DNA of 52,818 bases, taken from Cytophagaceae bacterium SCN 52-12. Lineage in GTDB: Bacteria; Bacteroidota; Bacteroidia; Cytophagales; Spirosomataceae. The DNA lies in the NCBI GenBank assembly GCA_001724175.1, contig MEDT01000043.1, positions 1 to 52,818 on the forward strand, read 5' to 3'. Positions 18,719-27,395 of this stretch are shown piece by piece. Each line of letters begins with the position of its first letter. The first letter of the stretch is position 1. The notes under the pieces are model-generated. The model did not search any database. It saw only the letters and a list, made by a program, of their open reading frames with translations, and had not been told where the DNA came from. Position numbers and translations under genes: made by a program.

Positions 18719-20353
18719 ATGAAACAGAAAAATCTGATAAAAATAGGTTGCTTGTGCTTCCTTACCATGCTCTCGGCCTGTTCCGATTTTCTCGAGGTAG
18801 ACCCGAAAGACCAGATATCGGACGCCACGCTGTGGACTTCAACGGCCAATGCGGATCTCTTCCTGAACAACATTTACTCCGGGATCCCCAGTCCCTTCAG
18901 GGCAGAAGACCCGACCGAAAACTGGTCAGACAACTCGATGGTCGGCCGTGTAGGGCCTACCAGCAGGAGCCTGATGAACCTGTCACAATATACGCCTGCC
19001 AATGCGCCCAGCCAGTGGGGAAATTTCTCCAACATCAGGAAGGCTAACCTCTTTATCCAGAAGGTCGGCGCTTCATCTCTTCCGGACGACTGGAAAAAGC
19101 AACGGCTGGGAGAAGCAAGGTTCCTCCGGGCCTATTACTACACGCTGCTCTGGCTGTATTACGGCGGCGTTCCGATCATTACTGATGTTTTGAACTCCTC
19201 GGAGCAGGGCGACGCGATATTCAATCCCCGGAATACAGCTGAGGAGACCTTCAAATTTATCGTGGAGGAATGCGCTGCCGCGGCTGCAGATCTTCCGCTG
19301 AAGGCAGAAGCACCAAGAGTGACCAAAGGGTCGGCCCTTACCCTGAAAGGCTGGGTGGAGCTTGTATGGGCAAGCCCGATCTACAATACCGGGAATGACG
19401 CTGCGCGCTGGCAGACTGCGGCCAATACCAACAAGCAGGTAATGGACCTGGGTGTGTACCAGCTTTTTGCGGATTACAATCTGCTGCATTTTGAGCAAAA
19501 CAACAACAATGTGGAAGTGATCTTCGACAAGCAGCACTTAGGCGGAACGTCGTTCGGCAGCAGTAAGGAAACTTACTGGGGAACGCCCTGGGTAGACGGG
19601 ATCGGGAGATCGTGGGGCGGCGTGACCCCTACGCAGGAGATCATTGACGAATATGTGATGGCCAACGGGCTGCCGATTACCGATCCTGAGTCGGGCTATG
19701 ATCCGCAAAATCCCTATGAAAACCGGGAGAAACGTTTCTACCAGTCGATCGTGTATGACGGAAGCGAGTGGCAGGGCAGCATCATCGTGATGAAACAGGG
19801 CCTGGGAAGCCGGACCGCCACCGACCTAAGCGACTTTAACGGAGCTTCCAATACCGGGTACAACCTGAAAAAAGGGATGAATCCTAAATATATCAACTCC
19901 GGGAATACCGGCGAAAGCAGCGCGAGCTTTATTATCTTCCGGTATGCGGAGGTGCTGCTGAGCTTTGCCGAGGCGCAAAATGAAGCAGCCGGCCCCGGCC
20001 AGGCCGTTTACGACGCGGTAAACCTGGTGCGGGCAAGGTCGGAGCTGCCTCCCCTGAAAACCGGCCTTGACAAGGACGAGATGAGAAAAGCAATCCACAG
20101 GGAACGGCGGATCGAGCTCGCCTTCGAGGAAAAACGCTGGTTTGACCTGATACGGCTGCGTCTGGCAGAAAAGAATCTTAACGCGACGATGCATGGAATG
20201 GTCATCGAGCAGGTCAACGGCAAATGGGTATACCGCGTGATCGAAGCTCCCGGGGGCAAGCGCGTTTTCGATGCCTCCAAAAACTACTTCCTCCCGATAC
20301 CCCAGGAAGCAATCGACAGGAACACCAGGCTTAACCAGAACCCTAATTACTAA
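18719..20353 (+). CDS. SusD/RagB family nutrient-binding outer-membrane lipoprotein
   Basis: A 544-residue lipoprotein with lipobox L-S-A-C at Cys21, so it is anchored on the cell surface. The N-terminal F-L-E-V-D-P-K-D-Q, the helical TPR-like core and the C-terminal R-R-I-E-L-A-F-E-E-K-R-W-F-D-L-I-R block (about 460-480) are typical of SusD-like proteins. It caps the SusC barrel and binds the ligand. The pairing with susC is unambiguous. Confidence 0.96.
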   Translation: MKQKNLIKIGCLCFLTMLSACSDFLEVDPKDQISDATLWTSTANADLFLNNIYSGIPSPFRAEDPTENWSDNSMVGRVGPTSRSLMNLSQYTPANAPSQWGNFSNIRKANLFIQKVGASSLPDDWKKQRLGEARFLRAYYYTLLWLYYGGVPIITDVLNSSEQGDAIFNPRNTAEETFKFIVEECAAAAADLPLKAEAPRVTKGSALTLKGWVELVWASPIYNTGNDAARWQTAANTNKQVMDLGVYQLFADYNLLHFEQNNNNVEVIFDKQHLGGTSFGSSKETYWGTPWVDGIGRSWGGVTPTQEIIDEYVMANGLPITDPESGYDPQNPYENREKRFYQSIVYDGSEWQGSIIVMKQGLGSRTATDLSDFNGASNTGYNLKKGMNPKYINSGNTGESSASFIIFRYAEVLLSFAEAQNEAAGPGQAVYDAVNLVRARSELPPLKTGLDKDEMRKAIHRERRIELAFEEKRWFDLIRLRLAEKNLNATMHGMVIEQVNGKWVYRVIEAPGGKRVFDASKNYFLPIPQEAIDRNTRLNQNPNY

Positions 20354-20375
20354 CTGCGACGCCAGTTATAAGCAT

Positions 20376-22262
20376 ATGCGCTTCAATCAGTTACACAAGA
20401 GTACCAGTATCATTATTACCCTATTGAGTCTATCCGGGCTGGCAGGCTGCGAAAACAAAAAGACCGCTCGCGGCCTGTCTCCGGAAGAATCGATGTCTAC
20501 CTTCGAAGTTGCCGGCGGCTTCCGGATCGAGCAGGTCGCGGCCGAACCGCTGATCGCCGATCCGGTTGCCATGGAAATCGACGAAAACGGCCGCCTGTAC
20601 GTCGTGGAAATGCACGGGTACCCGCTCGACAAAAGCGGGTCGGGGGCCGTTAAGCTCCTGGAAGATACCGACGGAGACGGTAAAATGGATAAAAGCACCG
20701 TATTTGCAGACGACCTGGTGCTGCCCACAGGGGTGATGCGTTGGAAAAAAGGCATCCTGGTGACCGACCCGCCCAATGTGCTTTACCTCGAAGATACCGA
20801 CGGCGACAACAAGGCCGATAAACGGGAGGTAGTGCTTACGGGATTTGCGCTGGCTAACCCCCAGCACAATGTAAACAACCCGCTTCTGGGTATCGACAAC
20901 TGGATCTACCTGGGTCATGAGCCCGCGGCAACTGCCAAAGTATATACCGACTATTTCAGCGACCGGGGAAGCGAAGTCTATTTTCCCGCGCATGCCGACG
21001 GCCCCAGGCTGCCTCAGAATGCGCTCGGGAGAAGCGTCAGGTTCAGCCCTGATAAGGTGCTCCTGGAAAACCTGTCCAGCCAGACGCAGTTCGGTCATAC
21101 TTTCGATCCGTGGGGGCATCGTTTCATGGTGAGCAATGCGCACCATATTTATCATGAAGTCATAGCGGCCCGGTATCTCAGCCGCAACCCGTCGCTGCTG
21201 GTATCCAATGCGACCGAGTCTGTCTCGGACCACGGAAATGCAGCCGACGTATACCCTATTACAAAGAACCCGGAGCACCAGCTTCTTACAGACCTCGGGG
21301 TTTTCACCGCTGCATGCGGTATTACCTCCTATACGGGAGGGCTGTTCCCCTCTCCCTACGACAGCGTCACTTTTGTGGCGGAGCCCGTAGGGAACCTGGT
21401 GCATGCGGATATCCTCCGCGACAGGGGCGCTACGTTTACCGCCAGCCGGCTGTTTGAAAAAAAAGAATTCCTGGCCTCCACCGATGCGTGGTTCCGCCCG
21501 GTCAATATGTATGTCGGCCCGGACGGCGCCCTGTACGTGGTGGACTATTATCGCCAGATCATCGAGCACCCCGAATGGATGGCCGATGACGTAGCCAGAT
21601 CAGGGGCTATCTACAACGGTATCGACCAGGGCAGGATTTACCGGATTGTGCCGGAAGGTACCCCAAAAGCGGAGTGGACCTCAGGCCTGAGGCTGGGCGA
21701 TGAGACGACCGAAAACCTGGTGGCCCACCTGGCAAGCCCCAATGGCTGGTGGCGCAAAAATGCGCAAAGGCTGCTGATCGACCGCAACGATAAGGCCGTG
21801 GTTCCCCTGCTTGAAAAAGTGGCGACCGGCTCCGAAAGCGCGTTGGGTCGGCTCCATGCGCTGTGGACGCTGCACGGAATGTCTTCTCTCAGCGCAGACA
21901 TTCTTTTAAGCCGGCTGCGGGACCCGGCTGCAGGTGTAAGGGAAAATGCCATACGGATCGCAGAAGCCCTGTTTTTAGTAAACCCTACCCCTGAAAGCGG
22001 GCGCATCATCGATGCGCTGACCAGGCTTCAGGATGATCCCTCACCCAAAGTCCGCTACCAGCTGCTGGCCTCGCTGGGCTTTGTCAATACGCCCGGCGCG
22101 GTCAGCGTCAGGAAAGCCCTGTTATTTGCAAATCCCGACGACAGCTGGATGCAGATCGCAGCCTTGTCGGCGGCTCCGTCTGAAGGAGATAATTTACTGG
22201 AAGAAGTGCTGCAAAATACCGGAACGGCTCGCCGCAATATGCCTCTCTTACCGAGCGTCTGA
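20376..22262 (+). CDS. PVC-type membrane-bound dehydrogenase domain protein, N-terminal part of a frameshifted gene
   Basis: A 628-residue ORF starting at the ATG at 20376 with a lipobox (L-A-G-C, Cys25), 22 bp after susD. Residues about 45-440 form a propeller-like dehydrogenase domain (TIGR02604-like) with calcium-type loops D-T-D-G-D-G-K-M-D and D-T-D-G-D-N-K-A-D; HEAT-like repeats start near 450. The last dozen residues (A-R-R-N-M-P-L-L-P-S-V) look unlike the family. The frame one base earlier gives a natural continuation, S-P-Q-Y-A-S-L-T-E-R-L, that runs straight into the next ORF. I read the two as one gene broken by loss of a single base near 22215-22235. Intact relatives are about 1000 residues and oxidise sugar-type substrates in the periplasm (inference). 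Confidence 0.85.
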   Translation: MRFNQLHKSTSIIITLLSLSGLAGCENKKTARGLSPEESMSTFEVAGGFRIEQVAAEPLIADPVAMEIDENGRLYVVEMHGYPLDKSGSGAVKLLEDTDGDGKMDKSTVFADDLVLPTGVMRWKKGILVTDPPNVLYLEDTDGDNKADKREVVLTGFALANPQHNVNNPLLGIDNWIYLGHEPAATAKVYTDYFSDRGSEVYFPAHADGPRLPQNALGRSVRFSPDKVLLENLSSQTQFGHTFDPWGHRFMVSNAHHIYHEVIAARYLSRNPSLLVSNATESVSDHGNAADVYPITKNPEHQLLTDLGVFTAACGITSYTGGLFPSPYDSVTFVAEPVGNLVHADILRDRGATFTASRLFEKKEFLASTDAWFRPVNMYVGPDGALYVVDYYRQIIEHPEWMADDVARSGAIYNGIDQGRIYRIVPEGTPKAEWTSGLRLGDETTENLVAHLASPNGWWRKNAQRLLIDRNDKAVVPLLEKVATGSESALGRLHALWTLHGMSSLSADILLSRLRDPAAGVRENAIRIAEALFLVNPTPESGRIIDALTRLQDDPSPKVRYQLLASLGFVNTPGAVSVRKALLFANPDDSWMQIAALSAAPSEGDNLLEEVLQNTGTARRNMPLLPSV

Positions 22263-22267
22263 GCGGT

Positions 22268-23410
22268 ATGGCCGGTGCATCGGGCGATATTCCAAAAATT
22301 AAATCCCTGATCGCCAAAGCGCTCTCCCCTACGGGGAAGGAATGGAAGATCCCCCTGCTGAAAGGGCTTACACAGAGCCTCAGGAATAACAATACTGACA
22401 GGAGTGCGCTGGCAGAAGAAAGAGAGCTTCTGCTGAATTCGTCGCTTAAAAATCCGGAGCCGGCTGCCAGGCGTTCGGCGATGGATCTTCTCGGGGTCCT
22501 GGGACTCCCGGAAAGCGAAAATACGGTCCGTGCGATCGGCGAAGCAGTCCTTAACGCAAAGAACCCCGGCCTGGATGAAGAAAAAAGAAGCGAATCCATA
22601 CGGCTGCTGGCGCTCGACGGCGCACGGAAGCATACAGAGATCTTCCGGGAGCTCTTCCGCCCTACAGAGCCCGTTACGGTGCAATCGGCCGCGCTCAACG
22701 CGCTCAATTCTATACCTGATTCCACGGTAAGCATTTTCCTTGTCGACAAATGGCCGGGACTGACGCCCGGACTGAAGGAGCAGGCCATCGGTACGTTTAT
22801 GGGAAAAGAACCAAGAATTTCCATCCTCCTGGATGCGCTGGAAAAGGACATCATCGATCCGTCGGTGATCAGCTGGCCGCGGCGCGTCAGCCTGATGGCC
22901 AATGCCAACGAAAAGCTGCGGGCCCGCGCCAGGAAGCTCCTGTCTGTCAACAGCGGCTCTCAGCAGGAAGTCATGAAAGCCTACCAGGATGTAATGACCC
23001 TGACCAGCAGCGCTGACAAAGGCCGGCTGGTATTCGCGCAGCATTGCGCGGTTTGCCACCAGATAGGCGGAAAAAATGGCATTTCCTACGGCCCGGACCT
23101 CGCGACGATACGCAACAGGCGTCCCGAATCCATTATGGCCGATATCCTCGATCCCAATCTTTCGATTGCCGACGGATACGATATATGGAACATAGAATTA
23201 AAATCGGGAGAAGCGCTGCAGGGACTGATTGCTACCGAAACGCCATCGGCCATCACGATCCGCAACTACGGCGGTGTGGAAACGGTCGTCGCCAGAAGCG
23301 ATATCCAGGCTTTGAAAGCAATGGAGACCTCGGTCATGACCGCCGGGTTCGATCAGCTGATCGATAAGCAGCAAATGGCGGATCTGTTGGCATACCTGCG
23401 GCAGCCGTAA
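22268..23410 (+). CDS. HEAT repeats plus PVC-type cytochrome c domain, C-terminal part of a frameshifted gene
   Basis: A 380-residue ORF containing HEAT-like helical repeats (about 1-240) and a cytochrome c domain with the haem-binding C-A-V-C-H at residues 260-264; N-L-S-I-A-D-G-Y after it is typical of the PVC-type haem domain (TIGR02603-like). It has no signal peptide, although haem attachment requires export, which supports its being the detached C-terminus of the preceding ORF. The nominal ATG is 5 bp after the upstream stop, and the open frame extends upstream past it. If intact, the fused protein would pass electrons from the dehydrogenase domain to this haem. Confidence 0.85.
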   Translation: MAGASGDIPKIKSLIAKALSPTGKEWKIPLLKGLTQSLRNNNTDRSALAEERELLLNSSLKNPEPAARRSAMDLLGVLGLPESENTVRAIGEAVLNAKNPGLDEEKRSESIRLLALDGARKHTEIFRELFRPTEPVTVQSAALNALNSIPDSTVSIFLVDKWPGLTPGLKEQAIGTFMGKEPRISILLDALEKDIIDPSVISWPRRVSLMANANEKLRARARKLLSVNSGSQQEVMKAYQDVMTLTSSADKGRLVFAQHCAVCHQIGGKNGISYGPDLATIRNRRPESIMADILDPNLSIADGYDIWNIELKSGEALQGLIATETPSAITIRNYGGVETVVARSDIQALKAMETSVMTAGFDQLIDKQQMADLLAYLRQP

Positions 23411-23440
23411 CATAGAGACGCGATGCATCGCGTCTCTATG
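23411..23440 (+). terminator. 30-bp perfect palindrome followed by a T-run
   Basis: CATAGAGACGCGATG is followed at once by its exact reverse complement CATCGCGTCTCTATG, then TTTTT (23441-23445). It begins on the base after the cytochrome stop codon. It fits an intrinsic terminator, and the word is also reminiscent of dispersed AGACGCGATGCATCGCGTCT-type palindromes seen in Bacteroidota and cyanobacteria. Confidence 0.65.
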
Positions 23441-23470
23441 TTTTTCCCTAACCCAAACAAGAGAAACCAG

Positions 23471-24766
23471 ATGAAACCAATTTCCAGATACCTGCTTGCG
23501 ATCGTCTTTTTAATAACGGGCCAGGCGCCCCAGGCCCAGGTTTTCAAAGCCGCTGTCGCGAAGACGGACATTACCCCCGATACTCCCCAGCAGCTCAGGG
23601 GCTACGAAGCCAGGAAATCGACTGGCATCCATGATCGCATTTATCACCGCGTAGTCGTGCTCGACGACGGCAAAACCCGGTTTGTGCTGGTATCTTCCGA
23701 TATCTGCCTCATCTCCCCTTCGCTGTACGACAAAGTGGCGGAGATGCTTCAGAAAGAGCAAGGCATTCCGCCTGAAAACTTCTGGTGGTCGATGACGCAC
23801 ACGCATTCTGCTCCGGAGCTGGGGCCTCCCGGGTTCGGGCAGGTCTACCTCCCGGAGCGAAGCACCCACCAATATAACAAGACATATGAGACCGATACCG
23901 CGCGCAAGCTCCTCGACGCCGTTGCCGACGCCGTAAAGAAGCTGGAACCTGCCCGTCTTTCCGCCGGATGGGGGCATTCCAACGCCAATATCAACCGCAG
24001 AGCGCGAAACGTGGACGGCCGTACCAACCTGGGATACAATCCCGACCTGCCTGTAGACCGCCGTATCGGGATGCTTCGTATCGATAAGGCAGATGGATCG
24101 CCGATGGCCATCATCGCCAATTACGCCATGCATGGCACAGTAATGGGCAAGCTATGCACCCTTATCACCGGCGATGCCCCCGGGACGGTAGCCGAATATG
24201 TAGAAAAGAAAACAGGCGCGCTCATGCTGTTCATCAACGGCGCTGCGGGCAACATCGCACCGATCTATACCGTCCAGACCAACCTGGACCGCCTGAAGGA
24301 ATTCGAGGCGCTATTGGGGAATCGTATTCTTGAAGCGAATGCAAAGATGTCAAAAACCAGCCCGGAAGTAAAACTGAGGGCCGGGGGTACCGTAGTGGAA
24401 ACCCCGAAGAGAGAAGGTCTCGGCAAATTCCCGGAATACCTGTCGGGTTATGAAAGCACCGGCAGCTCAGGCACGGAGCTGGTCCGGATCCCGATACGTT
24501 TCCTGAAAATCAATACCGATATCGCCATATGGGCGGCGCCGCTGGAGATCTTCTGTGAAATCTCCAACGAGATACGCGAGCGGTCGCCCTTTCCTTATAC
24601 ATTTTACTATGGCTATACCAATGGCTGGCTGGGATACCTGATGACCGACGCCGAAATTCCCCACGGAGGCTACGAGCTGACCGTAACCCCATGCGCGCCG
24701 GGCGCCGAACGAACGCTGATCGACAGCGTCATGAACTACCTGGAAGGCGCCATGCTCAAACCCTGA
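23471..24766 (+). CDS. Secreted neutral/alkaline ceramidase-like hydrolase (N-terminal domain type)
   Basis: A 431-residue protein with a signal peptide (about 1-22, ending Q-A-P-Q-A-Q). The body matches the N-terminal catalytic domain of neutral/alkaline non-lysosomal ceramidases: K-T-D-I-T-P-D, and the zinc-binding M-T-H-T-H-S-A-P-E near residue 110. True ceramidases are about 650-750 residues and have a C-terminal immunoglobulin-like domain that is missing here. In Bacteroidota such short forms often occur in glycan loci and may cleave an amide or ester other than ceramide. The start at 23471 is preferred because an earlier ATG lies inside the preceding palindrome. Confidence 0.85.
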   Translation: MKPISRYLLAIVFLITGQAPQAQVFKAAVAKTDITPDTPQQLRGYEARKSTGIHDRIYHRVVVLDDGKTRFVLVSSDICLISPSLYDKVAEMLQKEQGIPPENFWWSMTHTHSAPELGPPGFGQVYLPERSTHQYNKTYETDTARKLLDAVADAVKKLEPARLSAGWGHSNANINRRARNVDGRTNLGYNPDLPVDRRIGMLRIDKADGSPMAIIANYAMHGTVMGKLCTLITGDAPGTVAEYVEKKTGALMLFINGAAGNIAPIYTVQTNLDRLKEFEALLGNRILEANAKMSKTSPEVKLRAGGTVVETPKREGLGKFPEYLSGYESTGSSGTELVRIPIRFLKINTDIAIWAAPLEIFCEISNEIRERSPFPYTFYYGYTNGWLGYLMTDAEIPHGGYELTVTPCAPGAERTLIDSVMNYLEGAMLKP

Positions 24767-24812
24767 CGGCGGCCGATAGCTGACTCATAATAGCCACTTT
24801 AACCCTGATCTG

Positions 24813-25925
24813 ATGTCGCAGACCGCAGCTCCCAAAAGATTACTTTCAGTCGATGCCCTCCGCGGGTTTGACATGCTGCTGATCGCCGGAGGCGGCAGCT
24901 TTATCATCCGGCTCAAAGGCAAGACAGGCTTGGCCTGGGTCGATGCCATAGCCGATCAGCTCACCCATCCCGATTGGAACGGCTTTACCTTTTACGACTT
25001 CATATTTCCGCTGTTCCTGTTTATAGCGGGCGTATCGCTGGTTTTCTCCCTTGAATCGGGCCTTCAGAAAAATATGAGCCGGCAGACGCTGCTGAAAAAG
25101 GTATTTAAAAGGATGGTCATTTTATTTCTGCTGGGCGTTCTCGATAAGAATATCCCGACCGATGTATTCCACCCCTCCAATATAAGATTCGGAACCGTGC
25201 TTTCACGCATCGGTATAGCCAGCTTTTCCGGCGCCGTTTTTTACCTGTACCTTACGCCCCGCCAGCGATTGGGCGGGGTGGTAAGCATCCTGCTCTTGTA
25301 TTATGCCGCTTTATTCCTGGTTCCCGTGCCGGGGTACGGCGCCGGCGACCTTTCGCTTGAAGGAAACCTGGTCGGCTGGTTTGACCGCAAATTCATGCTG
25401 GGCAAGCTTCTCCAGGGGATCTACGATGAAAATGCGATTCTTACCCAGTTTCCTGCTATGTGCCTGACCATCCTCGGCACCTTCGCAGGTGCGAAGCTTC
25501 GGGAAACCACGCCCAAGGAAACTGAAAAAGTGACCTGGCTACTCTTATCAGGCGCCGTGTGCGTCACGGCCGGTCTGATCTGGGGGATGCATTTTCCCAT
25601 CAACAAGCACCTGTGGTCCAGCTCCTTTATACTGCTGACCGCCGGGATGTCCTTTATTTTCCTGGCCGTCTTTTACTATATCATAGAAATCCTGGGCTGG
25701 CGGCGCTGGACTTTCTTTTTCGAAGTAATCGGGCTGAATTCCATTGCAATCTACATGGTGTACCGCTTCATCGATTTCAAAAAGACAGCTAAAATGTTGT
25801 TTGAAGGCTTATATAGCTTCACCGATCCGAAATGGCATGATGTATTCAACGCGCTCGGAGCGCTCCTCCTGGTATGGTCGCTGATGTATTTCCTGTATAA
25901 AAAACGGATCTTCTTCAAGATTTAA
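24813..25925 (+). CDS. DUF5009/NagX-like membrane acyltransferase
   Basis: A 370-residue protein with about nine or ten membrane helices. It begins with the family motif S-V-D-A-L-R-G-F-D-M (about 12-21). It is related to NagX and to human heparan-alpha-glucosaminide N-acetyltransferase, which carry acetyl from cytosolic acetyl-CoA across the membrane onto an amino sugar. In this locus it could acetylate a sugar in the periplasm, or act on a deacylated product of the ceramidase-like enzyme; both are inference. It sits 46 bp after the preceding gene and 12 bp before the GH28 gene, so they are probably co-transcribed. Confidence 0.85.
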   Translation: MSQTAAPKRLLSVDALRGFDMLLIAGGGSFIIRLKGKTGLAWVDAIADQLTHPDWNGFTFYDFIFPLFLFIAGVSLVFSLESGLQKNMSRQTLLKKVFKRMVILFLLGVLDKNIPTDVFHPSNIRFGTVLSRIGIASFSGAVFYLYLTPRQRLGGVVSILLLYYAALFLVPVPGYGAGDLSLEGNLVGWFDRKFMLGKLLQGIYDENAILTQFPAMCLTILGTFAGAKLRETTPKETEKVTWLLLSGAVCVTAGLIWGMHFPINKHLWSSSFILLTAGMSFIFLAVFYYIIEILGWRRWTFFFEVIGLNSIAIYMVYRFIDFKKTAKMLFEGLYSFTDPKWHDVFNALGALLLVWSLMYFLYKKRIFFKI

Positions 25926-25937
25926 ATATAAGCCACC

Positions 25938-27395
25938 ATGATGAAAAGACGTCATCTGATCAAATCCTCGCTGCTGGGTCTGGCAGGGATCCCTGTTATG
26001 CATCGCCCGGCGGGTGAGACGAAAGACTGCAACATCCTTTCCCTGGGCGGCATACCCGACGGGAAGACGCTCAATACCAGCATCATACAGCAGGCGATCG
26101 ATTCCTGCTCGGCGCAGGGAGGCGGCACACTACATTTCCCTCCCGGGCATTATCTCACCGGAGCATTGCTTTTGAAAAACGGCGTGGAATTGTATTTATC
26201 GAAAGGCGCCCGGCTACTCGGAAGCACCAACGAGGACGATTACTTCCTGGAAGAAATGAATACCGCGACAGCCGCAGGCAAACGCAGGTTCGGGCTGCTC
26301 AATGCGCTCGATCAGAAGGACATTTCTATAAACGGCGAAGGTACTATCGACGGGCAGGGTGGCGCCTTCCAGCATCGCACGAGCGACAACCAGCCTAAGT
26401 TCCGGCCCAACCTCATTCACTTCAGGAAATGTGAGCATGTGAAGGTCCGGGGTGTTTTCCTGACCTGCTCGGGAGCCTGGATGCAGCATTATTATGCCTG
26501 TCAAAATGTACAGATCAGCGGCATAAGGGTATACAACCATTGCAATTACAATAACGACGGTATTGATATCAACGGCTGCCGTGACGTAACGATCAGTGAT
26601 TGCATGATAGACAGCGACGACGACGCCCTCTGCCTGAAGAGCACGGCTTACGAGATATGTGAAAATGTCGTGGTCAGCAACTGCGTGCTGCGCTCTTTCT
26701 GCAATGCGATCAAGCTGGGGACAGAGTCGATCGGCGGATTCCGTAATATCGTGATTTCCAATTGCACGGTAACCCCGTGCGAGCCTCAGAAAAAGTACTA
26801 TGGCTATGAACTGGGGGAGTCGGCGATCTCAGTAGAAATGGTGGACGGGGGAATCCTGGAGCAGGTGACAATAAGCCACATTACCATCAAAGACACAGGC
26901 TGCCCGATCTTTATCCGGCTGGGCAACCGCGGGCGTAAGCCGGCGGCAGATTCCCCCGAGCCGGGCGTCGGAACGCTCCGGAATGTGCGGATCAGTCATA
27001 TTACCGCGACAACCACGTCACCCATTGCTTCCAGTATCACGGGTATTAAAGGTCATGACGCCGAAGGCATCTACCTGGATAACATCGCGATCAGGATTGA
27101 AAGCCAGAGCAAAAAAGAATTTGCCGCCATGGAGGTTCCGGAAAATGATTCGGGCTACCCGACTGCCAGGATGTTCGGGAAGCAACTGCCTGCTGCCGCG
27201 TTCTTTGTGCGCCATGCCCGGAACCTCTTTTTCTCCAACCTGTATATTGCCGTCGGCAAGGACAACTTCCTGCCTGTCTTTATCCTGGATGACGTAAAGA
27301 ATGCCCGGCTGCTGTACCCTGAGCTCGAAACGGTCAACTCCAACGAGCTGCTGGTTGAAGCGCGGGATTGCAGCGGGATAAAGGTGGTGATGTAA
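25938..27395 (+). CDS. Glycoside hydrolase family 28 (polygalacturonase-like), divergent active site
   Basis: A 485-residue right-handed beta-helix protein with a Tat-like leader (K-R-R-H-L-I-K-S-S-L-L-G-L-A-G). The N-terminal block G-G-I-P-D-G-K-T-L-N-T and G-G-G-T-L-H-F-P-P-G are typical of pectate-lyase/GH28 folds. Of the classical GH28 motifs, N-N-D-G-I-D and S-D-D-D-A-L are present, but the G-H-G and R-I-K motifs are replaced (C-N-A-I-K-L-G-T-E-S). It may act on a substituted uronic-acid or rhamnose linkage rather than plain polygalacturonan. It is the last plus-strand gene of the locus and abuts the convergent esterase with no spacer. Confidence 0.88.
   Translation: MMKRRHLIKSSLLGLAGIPVMHRPAGETKDCNILSLGGIPDGKTLNTSIIQQAIDSCSAQGGGTLHFPPGHYLTGALLLKNGVELYLSKGARLLGSTNEDDYFLEEMNTATAAGKRRFGLLNALDQKDISINGEGTIDGQGGAFQHRTSDNQPKFRPNLIHFRKCEHVKVRGVFLTCSGAWMQHYYACQNVQISGIRVYNHCNYNNDGIDINGCRDVTISDCMIDSDDDALCLKSTAYEICENVVVSNCVLRSFCNAIKLGTESIGGFRNIVISNCTVTPCEPQKKYYGYELGESAISVEMVDGGILEQVTISHITIKDTGCPIFIRLGNRGRKPAADSPEPGVGTLRNVRISHITATTTSPIASSITGIKGHDAEGIYLDNIAIRIESQSKKEFAAMEVPENDSGYPTARMFGKQLPAAAFFVRHARNLFFSNLYIAVGKDNFLPVFILDDVKNARLLYPELETVNSNELLVEARDCSGIKVVM

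Noticed and set aside
20430..21569. 379-residue minus-strand ORF opposite the dehydrogenase gene
   Set aside because: Antisense shadow; the plus-strand frame has a lipobox and calcium-loop motifs.
22215..22268. Programmed -1 ribosomal frameshift joining the two cytochrome ORFs
   Set aside because: No heptameric slippery sequence of the X-XXY-YYZ type and no clear downstream pseudoknot; a base loss is simpler.
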